From PALSA-1006 sp963733265 (GTDB lineage Bacteria; Pseudomonadota; Gammaproteobacteria; Burkholderiales; Gallionellaceae): a stretch of DNA of 64,000 nt. The stretch covers positions 310,001 through 374,000 of the forward strand of contig CAVTCF010000004.1 in NCBI GenBank assembly GCA_963733265.1, read 5' to 3'. The notes under the pieces are model-generated. The model was given only the letters and a program-made list of their open reading frames with translations. It did not search any database and was not told the origin of the DNA. Below, piece after piece: positions 14,488 through 23,462 of this stretch (position 1 is the stretch's first letter; each line of letters starts with the position of its first letter). Both the position numbers and the translations under genes were made by a program.

Positions 14488-14942
14488 TTTTTATCTCCTT
14501 TAGCGGGGTTAAAGCGGGCAATGTAAAAATCTTCGACGAGTTGACGTTTGGCTCTGTCATTCCAATACCAAACCATGCGACCAAACTCCGACCAGTCCAC
14601 GGTAGGTTTTATATGTGTCAGAAGCCGTCGCAACTGAACCATATCCAGCGGCGCATGTGCACGAGCCACTTGCAAAACACGCGCCTCGGCGACATTAGCT
14701 CCAGCCAGTTGTGCGCCAAGTGACTTGGCCTTAGCCGCGTGATTGCAGCATGGCAGCAAGAAAGCTAGTCGCAAGTGACGATCATCCGGTTTTTGTCCGG
14801 GGAACAATCGGTAGAGCGCAGGCGTGAGTGCAACATCATCAGGCTCAGCGACACGGCGCAGTTCGGCGCGCGCACCCGTTGAAAAACTCTCATTGTCGTA
14901 ACGCATTTTCAGCGCGACAAAATCTGGCAGTTCGGCACTCAT
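14484..14942 (-). CDS. casB: Cascade small subunit Cse2 (CasB)
   Basis: The 152-residue helical protein has ELRRVAEPDDVALTPALYRL near the N-terminus and LRRLLTHIKP near the C-terminus, which ends VEDFYIARF. These fit Cse2, the dimeric small subunit that stabilises the R-loop and the displaced strand. It overlaps cse1 by four bases upstream and cas7 by four bases downstream. Confidence 0.93.
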   Translation of the reverse strand: MSAELPDFVALKMRYDNESFSTGARAELRRVAEPDDVALTPALYRLFPGQKPDDRHLRLAFLLPCCNHAAKAKSLGAQLAGANVAEARVLQVARAHAPLDMVQLRRLLTHIKPTVDWSEFGRMVWYWNDRAKRQLVEDFYIARFNPAKGDKK

Positions 14943-16453
14943 GCTTCCTCCATTAGTTTGGCAAGATCAATGTTCAGGCTGCGCCGCGCCCAGGCGATGA
15001 CCGGGATCAACTCGGGTTTCATTGCGTAGGGATCAGTGAGTTCCTCGAAAATGGCGCGGCAGTGGTCGGCCATCTGTTTGGCGAATGACTTTCTTGCAAC
15101 CGCCCATTGACTGAATGTGTCTTCGTTTGAAAACGTCTGGTGGATCAAACTTTCAGTTCGTGCGTAAAACAACTTTTCGGCGGTTTCATGGATGGCTGCA
15201 CCAATACCTTTCAGCCCCTTGTCCTTATTTCCCTGAACAGCAAAGTAGAGCTTTCCGCGTAAGGCTTTCTTCGCCTCTTTGCCAATCTCGACCAGCTTTG
15301 ACAGACGGCCTTTATCATCCTGCCACCCTTGGGCAAGGCTGAGCATCTCGTGACGGCGCTCCAGCACCGACGCTTGGTTGGTACGATAACCGCCGATCAG
15401 CAAATGCAAATCGCCTTCGCCAAGTTCATTCGCCTGGGTGATTGGCTCGGCGGGAATCGAACCTTCTTTAGCCCCCGAAGCGTTGATGTCATTGGGCACA
15501 ACAAACTCAGATAACAGTGTCCATGCCGGGGCTGTGGTAGTGAAGCTGGCAAATTTCACTGGTGGGTCTTTTTTCAGGTTCATGGTCATTGCGCCATGTG
15601 GGTGTGGCCACACGCCTTCCACGGTGAAGTTGAATTTTTCCTTGCGAAAGCCGCTGTATCCTTGCACTGCGTCGCCGCCCAATACATCGCAGGGTGCAAG
15701 CACTTCGGATTTCACCAACTCTACCCGTGCCGGTTGCCAAAACAAACCGCGTATGAGGCCGATCTCATTCCAATGAATGGTGTCTTTTTTGGCTTTTTCA
15801 AGAATTGGTTTAACCCAAGTGGGTTGATCGTACTCAAAACCCAACATGGAAATTTGTCGCTTTGCGATACGAGGCCTCGTCAGCACATTACGCCAAACCA
15901 TTTCACGTAAATTAGCTCCATACACCAGCGTGGTAATCGGCGCGCCACCACGCAAGCTGCCTTTGAACCCACCGCCGAAGCTAGGACAATTAGTAGCCTG
16001 ATTAAATAACGTGATCGCAACGAGCGCCCCAGATAGGTTACGCACTTCGCCCGCCTCGTTGAAAAAAGCGTGGTTATTACCTTCTGGCAGGCCAATCAAC
16101 AACTTCTGGATGGGGGTGTTCTCGGCAGCATTTACTCCCCGCGATTGCATGAACGGCTGGGTTGGATGATCGAGATCGAACCAGTCAAGGCAAGGACTTG
16201 TGCCAACTACAAAATCATCTGGCGATAGCGTTTTGCTCATTCGTGCCCGCAAAGTCTTATCATCTTCCGGCAGAAACATGACCTGTGTCATGCACACCAA
16301 CAATTGCACACAAGCCAGTTCCAGATCGTCGCGCGCTAGGCTGACTTGCCAGTTTCCCTGCTCGCATAGTAACTCCTGATAGGTCAGCAGACGGAATGCG
16401 CCTGTGCCACCATTGGTGCGTACAGGAATCCATGGGTCTTTAAGCAGGTTCAT
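14939..16453 (-). CDS. casA: Cascade large subunit Cse1 (CasA/Cas8e)
   Basis: The start is ATG 16453, giving MNLLKDPWIPVR, the standard N-terminus; it overlaps the cas3 stop by 14 bases. The 504-residue protein has blocks CPSFGGGFKGSLRGGAPITT and VWPHPHGAM and a C-terminal helical bundle. Cse1 reads the PAM and recruits Cas3 to the target. An upstream in-frame ATG exists at 16522 but lies deep in cas3 and would add an unrelated 23-residue leader. Confidence 0.95.
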   Translation of the reverse strand: MNLLKDPWIPVRTNGGTGAFRLLTYQELLCEQGNWQVSLARDDLELACVQLLVCMTQVMFLPEDDKTLRARMSKTLSPDDFVVGTSPCLDWFDLDHPTQPFMQSRGVNAAENTPIQKLLIGLPEGNNHAFFNEAGEVRNLSGALVAITLFNQATNCPSFGGGFKGSLRGGAPITTLVYGANLREMVWRNVLTRPRIAKRQISMLGFEYDQPTWVKPILEKAKKDTIHWNEIGLIRGLFWQPARVELVKSEVLAPCDVLGGDAVQGYSGFRKEKFNFTVEGVWPHPHGAMTMNLKKDPPVKFASFTTTAPAWTLLSEFVVPNDINASGAKEGSIPAEPITQANELGEGDLHLLIGGYRTNQASVLERRHEMLSLAQGWQDDKGRLSKLVEIGKEAKKALRGKLYFAVQGNKDKGLKGIGAAIHETAEKLFYARTESLIHQTFSNEDTFSQWAVARKSFAKQMADHCRAIFEELTDPYAMKPELIPVIAWARRSLNIDLAKLMEEA

Positions 16454-19400
16454 CGTTAACTCTCTCCAATCCGAAATCTTCCGAATAGCGAAACTGACCA
16501 CCCATCGCCGACCAGTCGCCATTTTCGTCAGCAGTCATTTCCAGAAGCATGAGTCCATCATCATTGCGACGGCAAGCGGTTAGCCGCTTCTCCCAACTTG
16601 CGGGTACAGGCACAGTGTGCAGATTAAGCGTTTCCGCGAGATCTCGCTCGTTTAACGCACTTAACACTTGTTCATTTAGCAAACGCTCATCAGGTTGGAT
16701 AGGCAAAACCGTCAAGCTCATTTCGCCGTCACGGGTTAGCGCAGTGGTTGCGCTGTCTTCATCACGGAAGTTGCTGACGGTCAGCGTGGTAAGCCTCTTG
16801 GCTTCTGCCTCACGCCTGCCTTGCTCACCTTTCCATGCCAAGTAGTCACTGTAAACAGCATCCGGCTCATCCGCCCAATCATCGCGCTGATAGACTTGCT
16901 CGATCCAATCCCTATAGGCCATAGGAAAAACAATCATGTCTGCACCGGCAAGCAGTCGCTCTGTGCGCCACAATACGCGAGTGTTGCCATAAATCAGCTT
17001 GTGCAGTCCGTAGTCTTCGCCTTCTACTGACAATACGGTGCAAAGGGGAACCTCGAACCCGGCAGGACGATGTTCGCGTTGATGGCGATGCAAGCGACCA
17101 AGCCGCTGGAACAGTAAATCCACCGGGCAGATTTGCGTGAGCATCCAGTCGAAATCCAGATCGAGACTTTGCTCAATCACTTGCGTGGCAACGATAATGC
17201 GCCCCTTGTCGCGCACGGCATTGCGGCCATAATAATCAATCGTAGCTTTTTCCTTTGCTTGCCTGTCCATGAAGCGGTAGCGCGCATGGAACACGTCCAC
17301 TGCTATCGTAGTTTTGTCGCGCAGGATGCGAGCAAGCCGCTGAGCATCGTCCACCAAATTCATCACCACTGCCACCCGTGCGCCGGTTTCAGCAGCGGTG
17401 ATGATGCGTTCAATCACCTCATCATTTGGGAATGCGCCGGGGAGCTTGAGGCATTCGGTTATAACCTCGCGCCGTTCCGGGCGGTGTTCGTCAGGCACAG
17501 TGGTGCATGATGCAGGCCCTTGTGTGGCGTGCCACAGCGCGGGATACGGTGCATCAGCCACCCCGCTGGATTCCCACGCCTCAAACAACTTGGCGCGTAC
17601 ACCAGCGGGTAGCGTAGCGGATAACAAAATAGCGTTGCCTCCAATGGCTTTCTGGCGGCGCAACACTTCGCCAAGCAGACCGTGCATGTATGCGTCGTAG
17701 GCATGAACTTCATCCACGATTAACACAGATTTGTTCAAACCAAAACCGCGCACAAATTTGTGCCTGACGGGTAACACGGACAGCAATACCTGATCCACGG
17801 TGCAGACACCTATCTGACCGAGAAACACGCGCTTGCGACTGCTGGCAAGCCAAGCCGCACATTGGACGGCGGCTTCTTCCTTACCTTGGGAAGTTTTCCG
17901 TTGCCCTGCGACCACCAAACGTTCGAATTCAGAATTCAATTTGCTCTTGCCGTGGGCGAGTACCACATTGGCATCACCAAATACCTTCACCGCAAATTCC
18001 TCGGCGCGGATAAGCATGGCGTTGGCCGTGGCTTGTGTTGGCAGTGCAAATACGATTGAGTCCGCTATGCCTTGATCCAATAACCGCCAAGCGTAAGCCA
18101 ATGCAGCTTCGGTTTTTCCGCTGCCGGTAGGCGCTTCGATCAGCGTCAAGCCGGTAGTGGTCGGCAAACTGTCCACTAGCACTTGGACACCGCGCGGGGA
18201 TTCTTCGGACTTGAGCAAAGCGCTTACGCCGTTGTAGTCTATTGCTTTAGCAAGTAAGCCGAAGCGATGCAGCACATCATCTGCCTGAACTTTCCCCACA
18301 CTTGCGGCGAAATAATCGGCTAATGCAGTGTCAGGCTTTTGATACAGAAACACATCTGTGTTGGAGCCTATCCAGTCGCACACGGAGCAGAAACCGGCCA
18401 ACAAAGACTGTGCGCCCGGAGATGTAAACGGGGGCGAATCCTGAAAACCAAGCCCCTCTGGCGTGAGAAAAATGTTGGCTAATGCGGAAACAAATTCTTG
18501 GCGCGCGGCGCGATCATGGTCAATGATTGCGGCGTCAGCCTCTGGTTCATAAATTCTCGTCGGCTCGTAAAAATCTCCGTGATGCCCAGTTACGGCAGCC
18601 AGCCAGGGTTTCCACTGTTTCCATATTTCGCTATCAACATCGGTATGCCCCAGCCATGACTGATATTCCTGATTCGCCCAAGCTATACCTGCCCAGCCGT
18701 GGTCGAACCTTGTGATGTCGTTCAATGACAAACCGTGATCTTCCTTGCCAAGCAGTCGCCATGCTGCGGCAAGCGCATTCGGAGCCTTTAGCTGGAATCG
18801 TACATCGAATTTCCCAAGGTCATGCAAGGCCGTGAAAAACAGAACCCAGGCGCGCAATTTATTTTGCTGCAATTGCGTACAACTGAAAGCTGTAAGGAAA
18901 GTGCGCTGAATGGTTGGACTCGCATCCCACCAAGAGGTGGCAACAGCCGCCACATCCAGACAATGATAGGCGAGCGGATGCCACTTTTGTTCGTACAGGC
19001 AGGCCGGGTCGGCCTTGCCCCAATAGTTGAAAATCATTTCCCCTCGTTGCTCGATCATGTGTGGCATTTTTGTTCTTGGTTTTTCGATTGCCGGGAAGTG
19101 TATATGACCCGGAGCATGCACAACTGTCAGCTTTTCTTCGCCAATCTGCACAATGTCGCCGCCCTTTAACCAGCGGCTAGGAATGAAAGATTCGGCAGGT
19201 GGAAAACCATAGCTTTGTGCTTTCATTGGAAGCTCTTTAAGTAGAAAAGCATCATCGACATGTGGCCCCTCGATAGGAACACTGAGAGTTTTGGCTAATT
19301 CAGCCGCACCACCGACATGATCGACATGACCGTGTGTTACCAACAGTTTTTCGACAGTCACTCCCTCCTCGGCTATCGCAGCTAGGATTTTCTGGACGTC

Positions 19401-19499
19401 TCCACCCGGATCAACCACGGCAGCAAGAAGTGTCTTTTCACACCATAACAAGGTGCAGTTTTGCTGAAAAGGTGTAACGGGGATGATTCGAATTTTCAT
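16440..19499 (-). CDS. cas3: Cas3 helicase-nuclease, fused in frame to half of a YcbL-type MBL hydrolase
   Basis: Residues 1 to about 133 are the first half of a YcbL/glyoxalase II-like hydrolase: the N-terminal strands, the zinc motif THGHVDH (55-61), and the next ligand in VVHAPGH (126-132). The following ligands are absent. From about residue 140 the protein is a full type I-E Cas3: HD nuclease (FNYWGKAD, YHCLDVA, H226-D227 in ALHDLGK, TGHHGDF), helicase Walker A APTGSGKT (456-463), a DEVH box in VDEVHAYDAYM, SATLPAG, and QRLGRLHRH. ATG codon 155 (base 19037) has a GAGG-type ribosome site and gives a normal Cas3 start, MIFNYWGKAD. Both a fused and a native-length product are possible. The fusion probably arose by deletion. 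Confidence 0.93.
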   Translation of the reverse strand: MKIRIIPVTPFQQNCTLLWCEKTLLAAVVDPGGDVQKILAAIAEEGVTVEKLLVTHGHVDHVGGAAELAKTLSVPIEGPHVDDAFLLKELPMKAQSYGFPPAESFIPSRWLKGGDIVQIGEEKLTVVHAPGHIHFPAIEKPRTKMPHMIEQRGEMIFNYWGKADPACLYEQKWHPLAYHCLDVAAVATSWWDASPTIQRTFLTAFSCTQLQQNKLRAWVLFFTALHDLGKFDVRFQLKAPNALAAAWRLLGKEDHGLSLNDITRFDHGWAGIAWANQEYQSWLGHTDVDSEIWKQWKPWLAAVTGHHGDFYEPTRIYEPEADAAIIDHDRAARQEFVSALANIFLTPEGLGFQDSPPFTSPGAQSLLAGFCSVCDWIGSNTDVFLYQKPDTALADYFAASVGKVQADDVLHRFGLLAKAIDYNGVSALLKSEESPRGVQVLVDSLPTTTGLTLIEAPTGSGKTEAALAYAWRLLDQGIADSIVFALPTQATANAMLIRAEEFAVKVFGDANVVLAHGKSKLNSEFERLVVAGQRKTSQGKEEAAVQCAAWLASSRKRVFLGQIGVCTVDQVLLSVLPVRHKFVRGFGLNKSVLIVDEVHAYDAYMHGLLGEVLRRQKAIGGNAILLSATLPAGVRAKLFEAWESSGVADAPYPALWHATQGPASCTTVPDEHRPERREVITECLKLPGAFPNDEVIERIITAAETGARVAVVMNLVDDAQRLARILRDKTTIAVDVFHARYRFMDRQAKEKATIDYYGRNAVRDKGRIIVATQVIEQSLDLDFDWMLTQICPVDLLFQRLGRLHRHQREHRPAGFEVPLCTVLSVEGEDYGLHKLIYGNTRVLWRTERLLAGADMIVFPMAYRDWIEQVYQRDDWADEPDAVYSDYLAWKGEQGRREAEAKRLTTLTVSNFRDEDSATTALTRDGEMSLTVLPIQPDERLLNEQVLSALNERDLAETLNLHTVPVPASWEKRLTACRRNDDGLMLLEMTADENGDWSAMGGQFRYSEDFGLERVNDEPA

Positions 19500-20005
19500 A
19501 GATATTCCTTATGCTGGAGACGGCAAATTATAACTTGCTTGTGTTTCACGTCGTAACTGACAACCCGTTGGATGCAGCTACCACCAATCATGTGCTACTC
19601 GATTTGTGCGCTAAGCGGCGTCAAGTAAACGGATTTTTTTGATTATCAATTCAGGTAGAGCGGTTTACTATCAATCACAAGGTTTAGGCCACAGGCTTTA
19701 GCAGATAAGTTTAATTAGTATCTCTGCTCAAGGCTGATGAGTGAGAGGCGCAATACCAATTCCCTCTCCCGCAGGCGGGAGAGGGGAGCAAGACCCGGAC
19801 TTTCAGTCCGCAACTCAAACCCACCTGCTTTAGCTGGTGGTTGTTTATTCGGCAAGTGTAATATTCTTTTCAAGCGCGAATAAACGCCTTTTTCTGCTTC
19901 TGCTCGCCTCTTTGATTTATTCCATTATGAGTAGGATAAGCTCATGTGTAATGGTCTATGCCTGTCGGGCATAATGAAATGCTGGCAAAATGAAGGAGTA
20001 CCGAG
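19500..20005. other. Intergenic junction between the CRISPR-Cas locus and flgG
   Basis: About 500 bases without a gene. It should hold the promoter of the MBL-cas3 operon (leftward) and of flgGHIJ (rightward), but no clear sigma-70, sigma-54 or sigma-28 boxes are visible. It contains a REP-like palindrome (19762-19785), two further hairpins at about 19796-19845 that resemble a decayed insertion-sequence end, and a small stem (TATGCC/GGCATA) at about 19959-19976 before flgG. No remnant of flgF was recognised. Confidence 0.5.
19762..19785. repeat. REP-like palindrome, copy 1
   Basis: CCCTCTCCCGC (19762-19772) is the exact reverse complement of GCGGGAGAGGG (19775-19785) with a 2-base loop. A near-identical palindrome occurs at 31500-31521. 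Extragenic paired palindromes of this kind are mobilised by RAYT transposases; a RAYT-like remnant lies at 61571-61758. Confidence 0.65.
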
Positions 20006-20788
20006 ATGATTCGTTCCTTGTGGATTTCCAAAACCGGGCTTGATGCCCAGCAAACGCAGATGGATGTCGTTGCCAATAATCTGGCCAACGTGAGTACCAA
20101 TGGATTTAAGCGTTCACGTGCAGTCTTCGAGGATTTGTTGTACCAAAATATTCGTCAACCGGGGGCGCAGTCTTCGCAAAATACGCAGATTCCGTCCGGG
20201 TTACAAATCGGTACCGGTGTGCGTCCGGTTGCGGCTGAGCGCATACATACCCAAGGCAACTTGGCACAAACAGGGAATAAGTTGGATGTGGCAATTCAAG
20301 GCAGCGGTTTTTTTCCGGTGTTAATGCCCGATGGCACAACTGGGTATACCCGAGATGGCTCATTTCAAACAGATGCACAGGGGCAAATGGTGACTTCAAG
20401 CGGGTTCGTTGTTCAGCCAGCTATTAGCATTCCTGCCAACGCATCCAGTGTAACGATTGGACAAGACGGTGTGGTTTCGGTCACGCAGCCGGGTAGCGTT
20501 GCACCGGTTCAAATTGGAACAATGCAGTTGGCAAGTTTTATCAATCCGTCCGGTTTGCAAAGCAATGGTCAGAATTTGTATCTGGAAACGGCATCTTCCG
20601 GGGCGCCGACAGTGGCAGCCCCTTCTGTGAATGGCTCGGGAACCTTGGGCCAGGGTTTTGTAGAAACTTCCAACGTCAATGTGGTGGAAGAGTTGGTGAA
20701 CATGATTCAGACGCAGCGCGCTTATGAAATCAATTCAAAAGCAATTACAACATCGGATCAGATGTTGCAGAAGCTGTCCCAAGTCTGA
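20006..20788 (+). CDS. flgG: Flagellar distal rod protein FlgG
   Basis: The 260-residue protein begins MIRSLWISKTGLDAQQTQMD and VVANNLANVSTNGFKRSR, the FlgG signature, and ends with the conserved helix EELVNMIQTQRAYEINSKAI. FlgG forms the distal rod that runs through the P and L rings. A good AAGGAG site precedes ATG 20006. It is normally preceded by flgBCDEF, but here it is the first gene of its group and the CRISPR locus lies upstream. It leads flgHIJ, with a 27-base gap to flgH. Confidence 0.97.
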   Translation: MIRSLWISKTGLDAQQTQMDVVANNLANVSTNGFKRSRAVFEDLLYQNIRQPGAQSSQNTQIPSGLQIGTGVRPVAAERIHTQGNLAQTGNKLDVAIQGSGFFPVLMPDGTTGYTRDGSFQTDAQGQMVTSSGFVVQPAISIPANASSVTIGQDGVVSVTQPGSVAPVQIGTMQLASFINPSGLQSNGQNLYLETASSGAPTVAAPSVNGSGTLGQGFVETSNVNVVEELVNMIQTQRAYEINSKAITTSDQMLQKLSQV

Positions 20789-20815
20789 TCGGGGTTTGAG
20801 TTTAGGAGAAATACC

Positions 20816-21430
20816 ATGCGTGCAATATTTTTGGGTTTGATCGGAATGATGTTGGTGATGGTCGGTTGCACACCGATAAAGACCAAATCACCTTTGGCAA
20901 CCTGCCCTCTGGCGCAAAAAGTCGTGCGTTTCGACAACGGTACAATTTATCAGGCGGGTGCAATTCACCCATTGTTCGAAGATCGTCATGCGCGCAATGT
21001 TGGTGATGAGTTGATCGTGTCGCTGGGTGAGGCGACTACGCCAACCGAGAAGGGCGCGGCAAATGCAAATAAACCCGGTAACGTAAACGCTGCTTTGCCC
21101 ACCGAAAAGAGGGGGAATATGAATGATAGCGGCGGGAATAATACATTTTCAGGCACGATTGTAGTAACGGTAATCGGGGTGCTGGCCAATGGTAAGCTGG
21201 TGGTGTGCGGCGACAGGTTGGTCAAATATGCCAACGCAGACGTAAATTTTGAATATGTGCGTTTTTCCGGGATAGTTAATCCGAGCGCAATTTCCGCGAA
21301 TAATACGGTGCAGTCCACACAAGTTGCAGATGTGCAAGTAGAGTATAGAAGTGCGGAAAACGGAGAATCTTCGCAGACGTTCTTCAGCCGACTTGATCGA
21401 TTCTTTCTGCCGAAACAGTTGTTCTTCTAG
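20816..21430 (+). CDS. flgH: Flagellar L-ring lipoprotein FlgH
   Basis: The 204-residue product has a lipoprotein signal ending in MVGC, LFEDRHARNVGDELIVSLGE near residue 55, and the characteristic C-terminal NTVQSTQVADVQVEYR. It builds the outer-membrane L ring around the rod. A GGAGA site precedes the start. It is followed after 12 bases by flgI. Confidence 0.96.
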   Translation: MRAIFLGLIGMMLVMVGCTPIKTKSPLATCPLAQKVVRFDNGTIYQAGAIHPLFEDRHARNVGDELIVSLGEATTPTEKGAANANKPGNVNAALPTEKRGNMNDSGGNNTFSGTIVVTVIGVLANGKLVVCGDRLVKYANADVNFEYVRFSGIVNPSAISANNTVQSTQVADVQVEYRSAENGESSQTFFSRLDRFFLPKQLFF

Positions 21431-21442
21431 AGGGGCTGCATC

Positions 21443-22501
21443 ATGAAAACAATATCAAAGTGGTTAATTGTCGGGTTGTTAATGCTGACCACACTGAATG
21501 CCTCGGCAGAGCGAATTAAAGATTTGGCCAGCATTTTAGGGGTACGCGAAAACCAGTTGGTTGGATACGGATTGGTTGTAGGTCTGGATGGCAGCGGGGA
21601 CCAGGCACCTTTCACGGTAAACAGCACCCTTGCCATGTTGGCAGAGATGGGCATAGCGCTCCCGCCCACGACAAATTTGCAGACCAAAAATGTGGCAGCG
21701 GTAACCGTGACCGCATCGCTACCCGCGTTTGCACGGGCGGGTCAAACGATTGATGTCACCGTTTCTTCATTCGGCAATGCTAAAAGTTTGCGCGGCGGAA
21801 CGTTGCTGATGACGCCGCTTAAAGGCGCAGACGGGCAAGTGTATGGCATGGCGCAAGGGAATTTGCTGGTCGCCTCGTCGGACAGGGGTACTCATCTGAT
21901 TGTTGGCCGAATTCCCAGTGGTGCCACCGTAGAGCGAGTAGTGCCAACCGCATTGGGTCAGGGGGATTTCATCTACCTTGAACTCAATGCCGGAGATTTT
22001 ACAACGGCAGCACGGATTGCCGACGCAGTCAACCGCGAATTGTCCACAGATGCAGAGATTGCCACTGCATTGGATTCCCGCACAATTCAGATCAGGTCTC
22101 CGGTGGGTAATCAGCGCGTCGCATTCATTTCCCGTGTTGAAAATTTGCAGATTGATGCGGCGCGTCCGGTTGCAAAGGTAATCATAAACGCGCGCACAGG
22201 TTCCGTGGTGATGAATCAAACGGTGCTGCTGGATGATTGTGCAGTGGCACATGGCAATTTGTCGGTAGTGATTAATTCGGAACAAAAAGCCGGTGCCACA
22301 GATCCAACTAAGGCCGGGCTTGTTGATGTAAACAAGCCTATTATTGAAAAAGACAGCTTGATGTTTTTGAAACGCGGCGTAGCATTAGGTGAAGTGGTGA
22401 GCGCCCTGAACTCGATGGGAGCCACCCCCCAAGACCTGCTGGCCATATTGCAGGCAATGAAATCGGCGGGAGCACTGCGCGCCGAGCTGGAAATCATTTA
22501 A
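21443..22501 (+). CDS. flgI: Flagellar P-ring protein FlgI
   Basis: The 352-residue protein has a cleavable signal peptide ending ASA, then ERIKDLASILGVRENQLVGYGLVVGL. It also has the conserved FTVNSTLAMLAEMGI and the C-terminal SLNSMGATPQDLLAILQAMKSAGALRAELEII pattern (quoted here as SMGATPQDLLAILQ). It assembles the periplasmic P ring with the FlgA chaperone, which is not encoded in this window. Confidence 0.97.
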   Translation: MKTISKWLIVGLLMLTTLNASAERIKDLASILGVRENQLVGYGLVVGLDGSGDQAPFTVNSTLAMLAEMGIALPPTTNLQTKNVAAVTVTASLPAFARAGQTIDVTVSSFGNAKSLRGGTLLMTPLKGADGQVYGMAQGNLLVASSDRGTHLIVGRIPSGATVERVVPTALGQGDFIYLELNAGDFTTAARIADAVNRELSTDAEIATALDSRTIQIRSPVGNQRVAFISRVENLQIDAARPVAKVIINARTGSVVMNQTVLLDDCAVAHGNLSVVINSEQKAGATDPTKAGLVDVNKPIIEKDSLMFLKRGVALGEVVSALNSMGATPQDLLAILQAMKSAGALRAELEII

Positions 22502-22534
22502 ACTGAAATTGTTATTTAGTAAGATATAGCAATC

Positions 22535-23377
22535 ATGACAATCTCGAATAATGACATCGGTAGTTTGGCGCTCGACTCGCAGAGTCTGGACAAGCTGCGC
22601 CTGCAAGCCAAGGAGTCGCCGGATAAAGCGATAAAAGGCGCGGCGCAACAGTTTGAACAAGTGTTTCTCAACATGATGCTGAAGAGCATGCGCGAAGCGA
22701 CTCCGCAAGAAGGCATGTTCGACAATGATCAGACCAAGATGTTTACGGGAATGCTGGATCAGCAATTGGCACAAAGCATGTCAACCGGGCGCGGGGTAGG
22801 GCTGGCCGACATTATGGTGCGGCAGCTTAGCCACTCATCCATGAATGCGGGTGGCACGCCAAAAACCGATGTAACTCCGGCGGTGAAGGGTGCGATTCCA
22901 TCCGCGTACAACGAGAATTTCCAGCAGGATTTCGTCAACAAGCTTATGCCGCATGCGCAGCAAGCCAGCGTAGAGACGGGCATCCCCGCACATTTGATGG
23001 TGGGACAAGCCGCGCTTGAAAGCGGTTGGGGGAGGCGCGAAATTAAAATGCCTGACGGCACCAACAGCCACAATTTATTTGGTGTTAAAGCCGGGCCGAG
23101 CTGGAATGGAAAGATTGCAGAAGTGACCACGACCGAATATCACAATGGCGTGGCGAACAAGCAAATAGAAAAATTTCGTGCCTACGATTCATATGCCGAA
23201 GGATTCAAGGATTACGCCAATTTACTGAGTAGCAATCCGCGCTACTCCGAGGTGCTGAAACAAGGCAATAGTGCACACGGATTTGCCAATGCGTTGCAGC
23301 AAGCCGGCTATGCAACAGACCCTCACTACGGGGAAAAGCTCAGTAAAGTAATTAATAGCGTTAACACCTTGGCTTAG
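22535..23377 (+). CDS. flgJ: Flagellar rod cap and peptidoglycan hydrolase FlgJ
   Basis: The 280-residue dual-domain protein has an N-terminal rod-binding region (AAQQFEQVFLNMMLKSMREA at about 35-55) and a C-terminal glucosaminidase domain with VGQAALESGWGRREI, HNLFGVKAG and RAYDSYAEGFKDYANLL. The domain carries the usual catalytic glutamate. FlgJ caps the growing rod and opens the peptidoglycan for it. It is of normal length for the proteobacterial dual form. Confidence 0.96.
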   Translation: MTISNNDIGSLALDSQSLDKLRLQAKESPDKAIKGAAQQFEQVFLNMMLKSMREATPQEGMFDNDQTKMFTGMLDQQLAQSMSTGRGVGLADIMVRQLSHSSMNAGGTPKTDVTPAVKGAIPSAYNENFQQDFVNKLMPHAQQASVETGIPAHLMVGQAALESGWGRREIKMPDGTNSHNLFGVKAGPSWNGKIAEVTTTEYHNGVANKQIEKFRAYDSYAEGFKDYANLLSSNPRYSEVLKQGNSAHGFANALQQAGYATDPHYGEKLSKVINSVNTLA

Positions 23378-23393
23378 CGATTCGCGATTTAAC

Positions 23394-23420
23394 TAATGTT
23401 TCGGAAGTTATTGCCGATAA
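23394..23420 (+). promoter_or_regulatory. Sigma-28 (FliA) promoter for flgKL
   Basis: TAATGTTT (23394-23401) and GCCGATAA (23413-23420) are separated by 11 bases. The -10 box is a perfect match to the FliA consensus and the -35 box matches 7 of 8. It lies about 45 bases before the flgK start, so flgKL can be expressed as class 3 genes independently of flgGHIJ. Confidence 0.8.
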
Positions 23421-23462
23421 TCAGAATGTGAAGTCCCGTGATGGGGCGGTAGGAGAAAGTCA

